From: Propionispora vibrioides
GTDB lineage: Bacteria > Bacillota > Negativicutes > Propionisporales > Propionisporaceae
Direction: 5' to 3'
Assembly: GCF_900110485.1 (NCBI RefSeq)
Contig: NZ_FODY01000027.1
Coordinates: 1 to 64,000, forward strand
Length of the DNA stretch: 64,000 bases
Program-made: the position numbers and the translations under genes
Shown: positions 35,773 to 44,957 of the stretch, one piece after another
Position numbering within the stretch: the first letter of the stretch is position 1
Layout: each line of letters begins with the position of its first letter
Notes under the pieces: generated by a model
The model's input: only the letters and a program-made list of their open reading frames with translations
Database searches by the model: none
Told to the model about the DNA's origin: nothing

Positions 35773-37773
35773 CTAATAATCAGTTTTTTTTAGCTTAAAA
35801 TCAGGAGCCTTAGTCTTGATTAAATCTTGCCATGCTCTTGTAAGGTTTTTAGGTACAACAGTATACGGTGGTACGCCAATACACTTATACTCATTCTTTC
35901 CCAGTAGAGACTTGGCAGTAGCTATCGCTACCGCTATTCCTTGATCATAAGGTTGTTGTGAGCTTAATCCTATTACCATCTTTTTATTCGCCATATAAGA
36001 TGCGATTTCATAATCAAGGTCAGTGGTGGCTATTACAATATCGGTTCTACTCATATCTTCCAACGCTTTAATGGCTTTAAGTGCTGGCCGCTCCCAGGTA
36101 ATATAAAGCCCCTGAATTTCAGGATTTTCCTGGATCATTTGTTTACATACCTCATAAGCATTGTCGATTGCGAAAAAATCACGTTTTGCAACAATCTTAA
36201 TATTAGGGGAGCATTCTCTGAATGTTTGTTCCGCAAAAAAGTCACGTTGCTTTGTAGCAAAAAATGGAGTTCCGTGGGTAAGTAAACCAATTTTAACATT
36301 CTGCTGACTCTGGAAGTAATTTTTTAAAATCATAGCCGCATTTTGGCCATTTTCACGCTCATTGACGGATATCCAACAAGCGTAATCATCTTGTTTAAAG
36401 CCCTTCGGCATATTGTTAATGAAAATCAGTTTTGTTTTTTTGGAAATTTCCTTGAATTTTTCCGCAGTTTTTTCTTCATCGGTCGGAACTGCAATGATAG
36501 CATCCGGATGTTGCATCATTATGCCTTCTAACTGGGTTATTTGCAGTTCTGGATCAAAATGGGCATCCGCTACGGATAACAGCCAGATACCATAGCGGCT
36601 AAACACTTCTTTAATAGCTTTTTCATGGAGTTTTGTCCACTCGTCACCGCTATAATGGAAGGATAAAGCGACCTTATAATTACCTGCCCGCAGTTGGTCT
36701 ACTTCTTCTTCTGAAAGAACAACTTCTTCCGGATATACTGCTTTCTCGCCGAACGGACCACGAGCAATATTCTGGGTTGATTTACGTATAGTCAATTCCA
36801 TGGGAACAATATATGACGACGTTTGTTTTTTTGTATTTTGTATTTTGTCAATAAGAACAGTAACGGCCAGTTGTGCCATTTCATCGGTATTTTGCCGAAA
36901 TGTTGTAAGCGTTGGTGTGACTAAGTCACACCAACTATCATCGCCAAAGCCAATAATCGACATATCCTTGGGGCATTCCATACCCATGTCGGCGATAGTT
37001 TTCAAAAGCCGAAGCGTTAAAGTATTACCGCCAGCAAACCAAGCAGTAGGAACAGGATCTTCCTTCATTCGTTTTGAAATTTCAGTCTCAATTTCTTGGT
37101 TAAGATCAACCCGTAAGACTAGATCATCTGAATAGACAATATTATAATCCAGCAATGCCTTTTTATAGCCGGTAAGTCGATCCTCTATAGTAGTTAGTTT
37201 TTTCTTTTCTAATAGCAGTACGATATTTTCATGTCCGCACTTTATTAAATGCTCTGTTCCTTTATAGGCTGCTTGGACATTGTCAGAAAGAATATTATCG
37301 ACAGATATACCATACATGGTTCTTTCCAGGCAGACAAAAGGAAGGTGGGAAGCAATCAGTTTTTTGTATGTTGAAGCGTTTTCACTAACCGGTGTAATAA
37401 TTAATCCCGCAATCCGGCGATTTGACATAAGTTCTGTTATAATGTGTTTCTCTTGTTTGAGATCATCTTCCGAAAAATAGGTTGATAAAATAAACCCTGC
37501 ATCTGCTAGATAACGTGAGAGAAATGATACTAGCTGAAAATAAACAATGCTGTAAGTATTGGGGATTAAAAAAGCAATTTCGGACTGCTTTCCTACACGA
37601 TATTGCTTTATTTTTTTTATGTTCAGTTTTGCAGAATACCCTGTTTCTTCGATCACACGTTCTACTTTTTGAGTTAACTCAGGACTGACATACCTGGTTT
37701 TGTTAATTACATGTGAAACAGTGGCAATAGAAACATTTGCTTTCATTGCCACTTCTTTTATAGTTAAACTCAT
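35773..37773 (-). CDS. LacI-family regulator with two periplasmic-binding-like domains
   Basis: A 666-residue protein, about twice the usual LacI length. Residues 1-50 are the LacI helix-turn-helix (LTIKEVAMKANVSIATVSHVINKTRYVS) and 62-345 a standard LacI/PBP1 sensor. From about 365 there is a second complete PBP-like domain beginning VVLSEEEVDQLRAGNYKVAL. That opening closely parallels LSLTNEEIEQLKKGKYKVAF in the divergently encoded sugar-binding lipoprotein. The regulator seems to have captured a copy of the transporter's receptor. It probably represses the operon at 38109 and itself through TTTACGTAAA sites. Confidence 0.92.
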   Translation of the reverse strand: MSLTIKEVAMKANVSIATVSHVINKTRYVSPELTQKVERVIEETGYSAKLNIKKIKQYRVGKQSEIAFLIPNTYSIVYFQLVSFLSRYLADAGFILSTYFSEDDLKQEKHIITELMSNRRIAGLIITPVSENASTYKKLIASHLPFVCLERTMYGISVDNILSDNVQAAYKGTEHLIKCGHENIVLLLEKKKLTTIEDRLTGYKKALLDYNIVYSDDLVLRVDLNQEIETEISKRMKEDPVPTAWFAGGNTLTLRLLKTIADMGMECPKDMSIIGFGDDSWCDLVTPTLTTFRQNTDEMAQLAVTVLIDKIQNTKKQTSSYIVPMELTIRKSTQNIARGPFGEKAVYPEEVVLSEEEVDQLRAGNYKVALSFHYSGDEWTKLHEKAIKEVFSRYGIWLLSVADAHFDPELQITQLEGIMMQHPDAIIAVPTDEEKTAEKFKEISKKTKLIFINNMPKGFKQDDYACWISVNERENGQNAAMILKNYFQSQQNVKIGLLTHGTPFFATKQRDFFAEQTFRECSPNIKIVAKRDFFAIDNAYEVCKQMIQENPEIQGLYITWERPALKAIKALEDMSRTDIVIATTDLDYEIASYMANKKMVIGLSSQQPYDQGIAVAIATAKSLLGKNEYKCIGVPPYTVVPKNLTRAWQDLIKTKAPDFKLKKTDY

Positions 37774-37801
37774 GGCTTATAATAGCCCCTTTTCTTAAAT
37801 T

Positions 37802-38074
37802 TTTACGTAAATTATAACATTGAATAACGAATTTGAAAACTATATGTAAAGGTTCTTTTCCTGATTTGTGCATGAATGTTCTTGCTCTAGCTGGATAAAG
37901 GCTAAATGTATAAACCTAATTTATTATAGCATAATGCATATAAATTTGAAATATTAAAAAATGATTGACAATTCGCAAAATAACGTGTTATGATTTACGT
38001 AAATAAAACGGTAAATAAAATCATTTAAAGGATTAAGCGTAATTTTATAATAATACTAAAAAAAATTACGTAAA
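37802..38074. promoter_or_regulatory. Divergent LacI-type control region
   Basis: The operon promoter is TTGACA (37965-37970), 17 bp, TTATGA (37988-37993). TTTACGTAAA palindromes lie at 37802-37811 (just upstream of the lacI-type gene), 37994-38003 (immediately after -10) and, as ATTACGTAAA, at 38065-38074. Spacing would allow blockage and looping by a multimeric LacI protein. The 335-bp gap holds no gene. Confidence 0.82.
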
Positions 38075-38108
38075 AAATATATGCTGCATTTAAAGGGGGA
38101 TTTTATTA

Positions 38109-39131
38109 ATGTTAGCGGCAAAAATTCTTGGCAAAGAGTGTATCCAAGTGGTTGAAGAGGCAATCCCCAACCCGCGGAAGGGAGAAGTACTAATTCGGAT
38201 GAAAGCTTCTGCGCTGTGCCGGAGTGACTTACATCGTTATCATGGCGACAACTTGTTTGAAGATGACGATAATTCCAATATTACGCCGGGGCACGAACCT
38301 TGTGGGATTGTGGAAGCGCTAGGGGAAGGAGTGACGCAAGTTAAAATTGGCGACAGGGTCGCACTTTATCTTGGGCTTGGCTGCAGGCAATGCTCTCATT
38401 GTTTAAAGGGTGATATCATGCTGTGTCGCTCTTTTCGGTGTATTGGTTTTGCGGTAAATGGCGCTCATGCGGACTACATGACGATTCCCGAAGAAAATTG
38501 CTTATTACTGCCGGAGAAAATGGATTACATAACCGGTGCGTTGGCAACCGATGTTGGCGGTACTCTGTATACAGCCTGTAAACGGCTGCACGTTGACGGT
38601 ACAAAGACGGTTGTTATTGTCGGCTGTGGACCAATGGGCAGTGGTGGAATTTTAATGGCAAAGGGATTTGGCGCTAACGTCATTGCCGTAGATGTTGATG
38701 AAAAACGATTGGCTATGGCCCGAAGCCTGGGAGCCGACTACATAATTAATTCCAGTAAGGAAGATCCGGTGAAGAAGATTAAAGAACTAACAGAGGGAGG
38801 GGCGGATGCTGCAATTGTTTGCGCTGGGGGTACGATTCCACTTGCGACAGGCCTTAATGGTGTAAAGGCGAAAGGTTGTGTGGGGCTTATTGCTGAGTCG
38901 CAAAATGCCGCAATTGATCCGAGCAATCAGTTTATCCGGACGCTAGTAGAACTAAAAGGATGTTGGTACTTTAATCGCAGCGATTGGAAAGAAATTGCTG
39001 ATTTTATTATCCGGAAGGAAATTCCATTAAAAAAAATATCCAGTCATACATTTAATATATCTGAAGCTACAAAAGCATTTCCTTTATTTGATTCAGGTCA
39101 GACACAAAAAGTAGTATTTGTTTGGGATTGA
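38109..39131 (+). CDS. Zinc-type medium-chain alcohol/polyol dehydrogenase
   Basis: A 340-residue MDR enzyme. Catalytic zinc ligands are Cys37 (SALCRSDLHRY) and His-Glu in PGHEPCG (about 61-65). The structural zinc loop is CRQCSHCLKGDIMLC (about 92-106) and the Rossmann motif VGCGPMGSGG (about 170). It would oxidise a polyol or sugar alcohol with NAD(P). It is first gene of the operon behind AAAGGGGG; the ABC importer follows after 33 bp. Confidence 0.92.
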   Translation: MLAAKILGKECIQVVEEAIPNPRKGEVLIRMKASALCRSDLHRYHGDNLFEDDDNSNITPGHEPCGIVEALGEGVTQVKIGDRVALYLGLGCRQCSHCLKGDIMLCRSFRCIGFAVNGAHADYMTIPEENCLLLPEKMDYITGALATDVGGTLYTACKRLHVDGTKTVVIVGCGPMGSGGILMAKGFGANVIAVDVDEKRLAMARSLGADYIINSSKEDPVKKIKELTEGGADAAIVCAGGTIPLATGLNGVKAKGCVGLIAESQNAAIDPSNQFIRTLVELKGCWYFNRSDWKEIADFIIRKEIPLKKISSHTFNISEATKAFPLFDSGQTQKVVFVWD

Positions 39132-39164
39132 TGCAAAAAATAAAAAAGAAGAGGAGAGTAGTTC

Positions 39165-40328
39165 ATGTTGAAAAAAGTTCTTTTGATTGTTTTGTCCGTG
39201 CTTTTAGCAGCAACTGTAATGACCGGTTGCGGTAACACACCTTCTGAGAACAACAAACAGGTTCAGACTGAGTCAACAAAATCTTATCCTCCCATTGATT
39301 TAAATCCCCGGGAAGCATTAAGTGTAAGCCCTGAAGGTATTAAGGCTGTTGCTCCATCGGCGCTTTCCCTGACTAATGAAGAAATTGAGCAATTAAAGAA
39401 AGGTAAATATAAAGTTGCTTTTAGTTATCATACCTTAAGCGATCAATGTAATCAGCGTAAGTTGGCAGCGGCAAAAGAAGCTCTTGCCAGCTGGGGGATT
39501 GATGTAGTTTCAGTGACTGCTGCCGAGTTCAAAGCGGAAGCTCAGGTCTCGGATATTGAAAGCGCTCTGGCCCTTAAACCGGATGTATTATTTGTCATGC
39601 CTGTTGATCCCCATTCGGTTGCCGGTGCATTGGAAAAAGTAAAAGGAACGAAGACCAAAATTGTTTTTATGGAAAATGTAGCTGCCGGGTATAAAGCGGG
39701 TGTTGATTATTTAGGAAGTGCTAGTTCGGATAGCTATGGAAATGGAAAAGCGGCTGCCGATATTATGGCCCAGCAGTTAGGGTATAAGGGCAAGGTAGCG
39801 ATGATGTTCTATGATATGGATTACTTTGTGACCAACGAACGTGATCGCGGTTTTCGTGAAACTATAAAAAACAATTATCCCAATATAGAAATCGTGATGG
39901 AAGCGGGCTTTACCAATGTGAACAATACTGGTGCCGTTGCCGATGCCATTTTTGCCAAATATCCTGATATCAATGGAATTTATGCAACCTGGGATGTTCC
40001 GGCAGAAGGAGCTATTGCTTCAGCACGATCACTGGGACGTAATGATGTGATCATTACTACTTGCGATTTAGGCGATAACGCTGCCCGCTTAATTGCGGAA
40101 GACGGTATGATCAGAGGAACCGGTGCGCCGCGTTCGGCTGAACAGGGAAAAGCGGAAGCGTTAATTGCAGCCTATGGGTTGTTGGGTAAGAAACTGCCTT
40201 CCACTTTTGTGACACCGCCGGCATTACCGGTAGTAAAAGCAAATGTATTGGAAGCATATAAGATGTCATATGGAGTAGAAGCCCCGCAAGCATTAGTGGA
40301 TATTGTGAAGCAACATAAAAACAATTAA
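39165..40328 (+). CDS. Sugar ABC transporter substrate-binding lipoprotein
   Basis: A 387-residue protein with a lipoprotein signal (LLAATVMTGCGN; cleavage before Cys22). The class I PBP fold (Peripla_BP_4, RbsB-like) has KVAFSYHTLSDQCNQRKLAAAKEAL and DVLFVMPVDPHSVAGAL. It would bind a sugar or cyclitol outside the membrane for the RbsA/RbsC-type importer. Its N-terminal part is similar to the second sensor domain of the divergent LacI-type regulator. A stable hairpin after the gene probably sets higher expression than for the importer. Confidence 0.92.
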   Translation: MLKKVLLIVLSVLLAATVMTGCGNTPSENNKQVQTESTKSYPPIDLNPREALSVSPEGIKAVAPSALSLTNEEIEQLKKGKYKVAFSYHTLSDQCNQRKLAAAKEALASWGIDVVSVTAAEFKAEAQVSDIESALALKPDVLFVMPVDPHSVAGALEKVKGTKTKIVFMENVAAGYKAGVDYLGSASSDSYGNGKAAADIMAQQLGYKGKVAMMFYDMDYFVTNERDRGFRETIKNNYPNIEIVMEAGFTNVNNTGAVADAIFAKYPDINGIYATWDVPAEGAIASARSLGRNDVIITTCDLGDNAARLIAEDGMIRGTGAPRSAEQGKAEALIAAYGLLGKKLPSTFVTPPALPVVKANVLEAYKMSYGVEAPQALVDIVKQHKNN

Positions 40329-40347
40329 ACATAATTAAACGCAATTA

Positions 40348-40387
40348 AATAGTATGAAGCCGATGGTTAAACGGCTTCATACTATTT
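40348..40387 (+). terminator. Intra-operon hairpin after binding-protein gene
   Basis: A 15-bp stem AATAGTATGAAGCCG/CGGCTTCATACTATT with a short T tail lies between the binding-protein and ATPase genes. It probably partly terminates or stabilises the upstream message. Confidence 0.8.
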
Positions 40388-40406
40388 AAGCGGAGGTGTG
40401 AGGTGA

Positions 40407-41906
40407 ATGATGTCTGACTATGTATTGTCGCTTGAGGGAATCCAAAAATCATTTGGGGGAGTTCCTGTATTAAAAGATGTCGACTTCAGACTTAAAAGAG
40501 GAAGTGTCCATGCGCTGGTTGGCGGGAATGGTGCGGGCAAATCGACGCTGATGAAGATACTTACAGGCATATATTCCAGTGATGCCGGAACAATCAGAAT
40601 AAATGGCAAAGAAACAAAAATCAATAAATTTAACGATGCGCAAAAGAATGGTATTAGTATAATTTTTCAAGAGCTAAGTTTGATTCCAACACTAAGTGTT
40701 ACAGAAAACATCTTTTTAAATAAAGAACTGAAAAAAGGTATTTTTTTGGATAAGAAAGAGATGCATAGGAAAGCGCAGTCGCTGATGAAAGAGCTTGGGA
40801 TAGATATTGATGTCGAGGAACGAATCGGAAATCTGAATGTTGGATATTGTCAACTAATTGAAATCGCTAAAGCATTAAGAAAAAACGCTTCCGTGCTGGT
40901 TATGGACGAGCCGACAGCTTCGTTGAGTGATAAAGAGACGGAAATTTTGTTTAAGATAATTAATAATCTAAGAGAAAGACAAGTTTCCATTGTATATATT
41001 TCTCATCGGATGAATGAGATTTTTAAAATAGCGGATGAAATATCGGTATTATGTAATGGGAAAATTGTAGCTAGCCAGCCAACTGCCGCGTACACACTTA
41101 AATCACTGATTCAATATATGATGGGAAACAGTGCGGGGAAAACAATGGAATGGAAAGAGCGTATAACACCGGTTGGGGAGAGCTCTTTGCTAGAAGTAAG
41201 TCATTTGAAAGTAGAAGATATACTAAAGGATGTCTCTTTTACTGTCAGACAGAGGGAAGTAGTAGGGGTGGCCGGATTGATGGGAAGCGGCAGAACAGAG
41301 CTGCTGGAGTGTCTTTTTGGCATAAGAAAATTAAGTGGCGGAGAAGTCAAACTGGAAGGCAAAACAGTCCGTTTCAGGAATATCCGTCAGGCAATTGAGT
41401 ATGGTGTGGCGTTAGTTCCCGAAGACAGACGGCGGCAAGGGTTAGTAATTCAGCACTTGTTAAAGGATAATCTGATTATAACGAACATGAAAACCGTTAA
41501 GCGAAGGGGGATCATTAGCAGTGAGCAGGTGAAAAAGCTTAGTGAGCGATGGATTCGGGAACTGGGAATAAAAACAGACGGTATTAATGTCAAAATGTTA
41601 AACCTCTCTGGCGGCAATCAGCAAAAATTGGTCATAGCAAAATGGCTGAACACCAAACCGAAATTACTGTTACTGGATGAGCCGACGGCTGGTGTAGATA
41701 TAGTTGCTAAAGGAGAAATTATTGACTTGGTAAGGCAATTTGTTAGTCAAAACCGGGGCGTAATATTTGTTTCTTCCGAACTCTCTGAAATGATGGCTAT
41801 TTGTGATCGGATTATTGTACTTAACAACGGTACGGTGACAGGCGTGTTGGAACATTGCGAAATTAAGTCCGAGGAGGTGCTGCAGCATGCAATCCAAAAC
41901 CAGTGA
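40407..41906 (+). CDS. Sugar ABC transporter ATP-binding protein (RbsA/MglA type)
   Basis: A 499-residue tandem ATPase. The first domain has Walker A GGNGAGKST (about 37-45) and VMDEPTASLSD. The second has the degenerate Walker A GLMGSGRTEL, the signature LSGGNQQK and LLLDEPTAGVD. That layout is typical of ribose/galactose-type importers. The start (ATG ATG at 40407/40410) follows GGAGGTG. Its end overlaps the permease start by 20 bp. Confidence 0.94.
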   Translation: MMSDYVLSLEGIQKSFGGVPVLKDVDFRLKRGSVHALVGGNGAGKSTLMKILTGIYSSDAGTIRINGKETKINKFNDAQKNGISIIFQELSLIPTLSVTENIFLNKELKKGIFLDKKEMHRKAQSLMKELGIDIDVEERIGNLNVGYCQLIEIAKALRKNASVLVMDEPTASLSDKETEILFKIINNLRERQVSIVYISHRMNEIFKIADEISVLCNGKIVASQPTAAYTLKSLIQYMMGNSAGKTMEWKERITPVGESSLLEVSHLKVEDILKDVSFTVRQREVVGVAGLMGSGRTELLECLFGIRKLSGGEVKLEGKTVRFRNIRQAIEYGVALVPEDRRRQGLVIQHLLKDNLIITNMKTVKRRGIISSEQVKKLSERWIRELGIKTDGINVKMLNLSGGNQQKLVIAKWLNTKPKLLLLDEPTAGVDIVAKGEIIDLVRQFVSQNRGVIFVSSELSEMMAICDRIIVLNNGTVTGVLEHCEIKSEEVLQHAIQNQ

Positions 41907-42930
41907 AACAGGCGCTGAAAAGATAATTTATCAAGGTTTGAAAAATTTGGATAAGTATATGGTGTATGTTATTTTCGTTATTGTCCTCATCTTTTTTGCC
42001 GTTTGGCTGGGTAGCAACTTTTTCTCGGTTCCGAATATCATGAACATCACGCGGCAAACAGCTATGATTTCAGTTATGGCTGTAGCCATGACTTTTGTAA
42101 TCGCTGCGGGTCAAATTGATTTATCGGTAGGAGCTATAGTAGCTCTATCTTCGCTGCTTGCTGCTTTGATTTTGCAGGCAACGAACAATGTCATTTTGGC
42201 AGTAACAAGCAGTTTAATCCTTGGGGCATTCATTGGAGCGGTTAATGGCTTTTTAACCACTATAGTAAGAATTCCGTCTTTTTTAACTACACTAGGAATG
42301 TTGTGTTCTGTACAAGGTGTTGCAATGTGGCTAACAGATACTAAAGCTGTTCCAATTATGAATAAAACTTTTAATTTCATTTTTGGTATGGGAATGATTT
42401 TTGGTGTTCCGATTTTGTTGTTTTGGGCAATGATTGCTTTGCTGATCGGACATTTCGCACTAAAATATTTGCCCTATGGGAAGAAGGTTCTGGCTATTGG
42501 GGGAAATTCCATTTCAGCAGCCTATTCGGGAATTAACATCCATAAGATTACCATTCTTGTTATGACTTTCAGTGGAATGGCAGCAGCCTTTGCCGGCCTT
42601 CTTTATTCCGGCAGGACTCAAACCGCCCGTTATACATACGGAATAGGTGATGAACTGTCGGTGATTGCAGCAGTGGTTTTAGGTGGAACTTCCATGTCCG
42701 GAGGAACCGGGAATATTATTGGAGCCGTTATTGGGTCGTTGCTGCTGGGAATTATAAATAATGGACTTATAATCGGGGGCCTAAATGTCAGCCAGCAGAT
42801 GATGGTGCGCGGTGCGATTATAATAATCGCAGTTGCTTTGAACAATGTTGAGTATCTGAAACAAAATATTGAATACATCAAAAGGAATATTAAAGAACTA
42901 AAAAAAAATCAGATTAGTCGTTTTCAGTAA
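41887..42930 (+). CDS. Sugar ABC transporter permease (RbsC type)
   Basis: A 347-residue protein with eight to ten membrane spans and BPD_transp_2 features (FVIAAGQIDLSVGAIVALSS and VIAAVVLGGTSMSGGTGNIIG). It overlaps the ATPase gene (AGGAGGTGCTGCAG before ATG 41887), so translation is coupled. It forms the channel for the sugar bound by the lipoprotein. Confidence 0.94.
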   Translation: MQSKTSETGAEKIIYQGLKNLDKYMVYVIFVIVLIFFAVWLGSNFFSVPNIMNITRQTAMISVMAVAMTFVIAAGQIDLSVGAIVALSSLLAALILQATNNVILAVTSSLILGAFIGAVNGFLTTIVRIPSFLTTLGMLCSVQGVAMWLTDTKAVPIMNKTFNFIFGMGMIFGVPILLFWAMIALLIGHFALKYLPYGKKVLAIGGNSISAAYSGINIHKITILVMTFSGMAAAFAGLLYSGRTQTARYTYGIGDELSVIAAVVLGGTSMSGGTGNIIGAVIGSLLLGIINNGLIIGGLNVSQQMMVRGAIIIIAVALNNVEYLKQNIEYIKRNIKELKKNQISRFQ

Positions 42931-42960
42931 CGTAAAATTCATTTTTAGGGGGAAAGACAT

Positions 42961-43797
42961 ATGAAATATTCATTTAACACATGGGCGTATAGCAGTTTTC
43001 CCTGCTGGGTTCCCGCTTATCCGCTGAAAGACACAATTGAACGATTAGCCCGGATTGGCTATGACGCTATTGAACTAGGCTGCGCATCGCCGCATGCCTG
43101 GCCTTATTTTCTGGATGCTGCTAAACGTAAAGAAATTAATAAATGGTTAAAAGACAGTAATATTGTGTTTTCTTCCTTGCTCCCCGCTCCGGGCGGCGGA
43201 CCGGGCGCCAATATTGCTTCTGCCATGAAAGAAGAGCGGGAATGGTCCGTGCAGTATGTAAAGGACGTAATTGATATGGCGGATGATTTTAACTGTCATA
43301 CTGTGCTCATTGTATGTGGTTGGTATATTTATGGGACCAAACAGGAAGAGGCGTGGAAATATTCGCGGGAAAGTATTCGTAATATTGCGGAATACGCGCG
43401 GCGAAAAGGTACCCGGCTGTGCCTTGAACCAACGCCAACGGACAGCAATCTGGTTGAAACAGCGGATGATGCACTGATTATGAAAGACCAGGTTGGTATG
43501 GACAATGTTTTCGTTATGTTTGATACGGCGCATGCTTTATACCGCAATGAACCGCCGACAGACTACATTTACCGCATGGGAAATGATCTGAAACATGTTC
43601 ATCTGACCGATTATGACAGAAAAGCTCCTGGCACCGGCGGATGTGATTTTGTGGCAATTATGCAGGCATTAAAGGATGTCGATTATGCTGGGTACGTAAC
43701 CATGGAAACAGGTTTTCCTACGAGGGGGATTCACCCGGATTCCTGTGCCAGAATTTCATTAGAAAATCTAAAGGCCATTGAAGGTACGCTTAAATAA
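42961..43797 (+). CDS. Sugar phosphate isomerase/epimerase-like TIM barrel 1
   Basis: A 278-residue protein of the xylose-isomerase-like (AP_endonuc_2) family. It opens KYSFNTWAYSSFPCWVPAYP; metal-site-type residues are CLEPTPT (Glu), FDTAH (Asp/His), HVHLTDYD and the C-terminal METG. It would isomerise, epimerise or dehydrate a keto-sugar or inositol intermediate. RBS GGGGGAAAG; it follows the permease by 30 bp in the same operon. Confidence 0.88.
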   Translation: MKYSFNTWAYSSFPCWVPAYPLKDTIERLARIGYDAIELGCASPHAWPYFLDAAKRKEINKWLKDSNIVFSSLLPAPGGGPGANIASAMKEEREWSVQYVKDVIDMADDFNCHTVLIVCGWYIYGTKQEEAWKYSRESIRNIAEYARRKGTRLCLEPTPTDSNLVETADDALIMKDQVGMDNVFVMFDTAHALYRNEPPTDYIYRMGNDLKHVHLTDYDRKAPGTGGCDFVAIMQALKDVDYAGYVTMETGFPTRGIHPDSCARISLENLKAIEGTLK

Positions 43798-43908
43798 AGG
43801 CTTTTTCACAATACGAAAGAAAGTAAAGCCAACCATGCAGGCAGAGCCAAAAGGTTTATAACCAATACTTCTTATTGAATGCAACGATGTAAAGGGAGAG
43901 AACTGATT

Positions 43909-44940
43909 ATGATTAAAGTAGGTATTATTGGCTGTGGTAAAATTGCGCAGGTGCGTCATTTGCCCGAATATATGGATAATAAAAACGTAAATATTGCCGG
44001 ATTGTATGATTTGTGCTATTCACGGGCCACGGAAATGGCCGAAAAATATGGGGGGAAAGTTTATGAATCATATCAGCAATTATTAGCTGATCCGACGATT
44101 GAGGCTGTCAGTGTTTGTGCCGCTAATGCCGTTCATTGCGAAATTACAGTAGCCGCATTGGAAAACGGCAAACATGTTCTTTGTGAGAAGCCAATGGCGA
44201 CTACACTGGATGAATGTAAAAGAATGGTTGCTGCCGCGGAAAAGACGGGAAAGTTTTTGATGATTGGCCATAATCAACGTCTTACCAAGACACATGCTAT
44301 GGCCCGACGTTTAATTCAGGAGGGTATGATTGGCCATATTATTACGTTTAGGACCGTTTTTGGACATGGCGGACCGGAAACCTGGGCAATCGACAGCAAA
44401 AATGTCTGGTTTTTTGATAAAAAAACAGCAGTGTTTGGTGCTATGGCAGATCTTGGAATTCATAAGACAGATTTAATTCAATTTTTAACTGGGGAGAAAA
44501 TCTCGGAAGTGACTGCCTATTTGGGTACATTGGACAAAAAAACAGCGGATGGACAGTTTATTGGCGTAGATGATAATGCGATTTGCATTTATCAAATGTC
44601 TGGCGGAGCCATAGGAACCATGACGGCAAGCTGGAACTACTACGGGGCGGAGGATAATTCGACGATTCTTTATGGTACCAAGGGAATTATGCGTCTTTAT
44701 GATGACCCGCACTATTCTATAATTATCGAACTCAAAACCGGTGAGAAGATTCATTATGAGGTAGATCAGATACAAACGAATGATAAACAGACAAAATCCG
44801 GTATTATTGATTTATGGGTGGATTGCCTGGTAAATAATACGGCGCCGGAAATATCCGGAGCTGAAGCGCTGAGCGCCATGAAAGCAGTATTTGCTGCAAT
44901 AGAATCATCAAACACCGGGAAAAGAGTGAAAATTGATTAA
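43909..44940 (+). CDS. Gfo/Idh/MocA-family oxidoreductase
   Basis: A 343-residue NAD(P)-dependent sugar or cyclitol dehydrogenase. Start ATG 43909 (MIKVGIIGCGKIAQ) after GGGAGAG; the longer frame from 43879 is rejected. It has Rossmann GIIGCGKIA, the family motif CEKPMATT (about 93) and the C-terminal FGAMADLGIHKTDL segment with its catalytic-type Asp/His. In this operon it probably oxidises or reduces C-3 or C-1 of the imported sugar. Confidence 0.92.
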   Translation: MIKVGIIGCGKIAQVRHLPEYMDNKNVNIAGLYDLCYSRATEMAEKYGGKVYESYQQLLADPTIEAVSVCAANAVHCEITVAALENGKHVLCEKPMATTLDECKRMVAAAEKTGKFLMIGHNQRLTKTHAMARRLIQEGMIGHIITFRTVFGHGGPETWAIDSKNVWFFDKKTAVFGAMADLGIHKTDLIQFLTGEKISEVTAYLGTLDKKTADGQFIGVDDNAICIYQMSGGAIGTMTASWNYYGAEDNSTILYGTKGIMRLYDDPHYSIIIELKTGEKIHYEVDQIQTNDKQTKSGIIDLWVDCLVNNTAPEISGAEALSAMKAVFAAIESSNTGKRVKID

Positions 44941-44957
44941 AAGTTGGGAGTGAGAAG

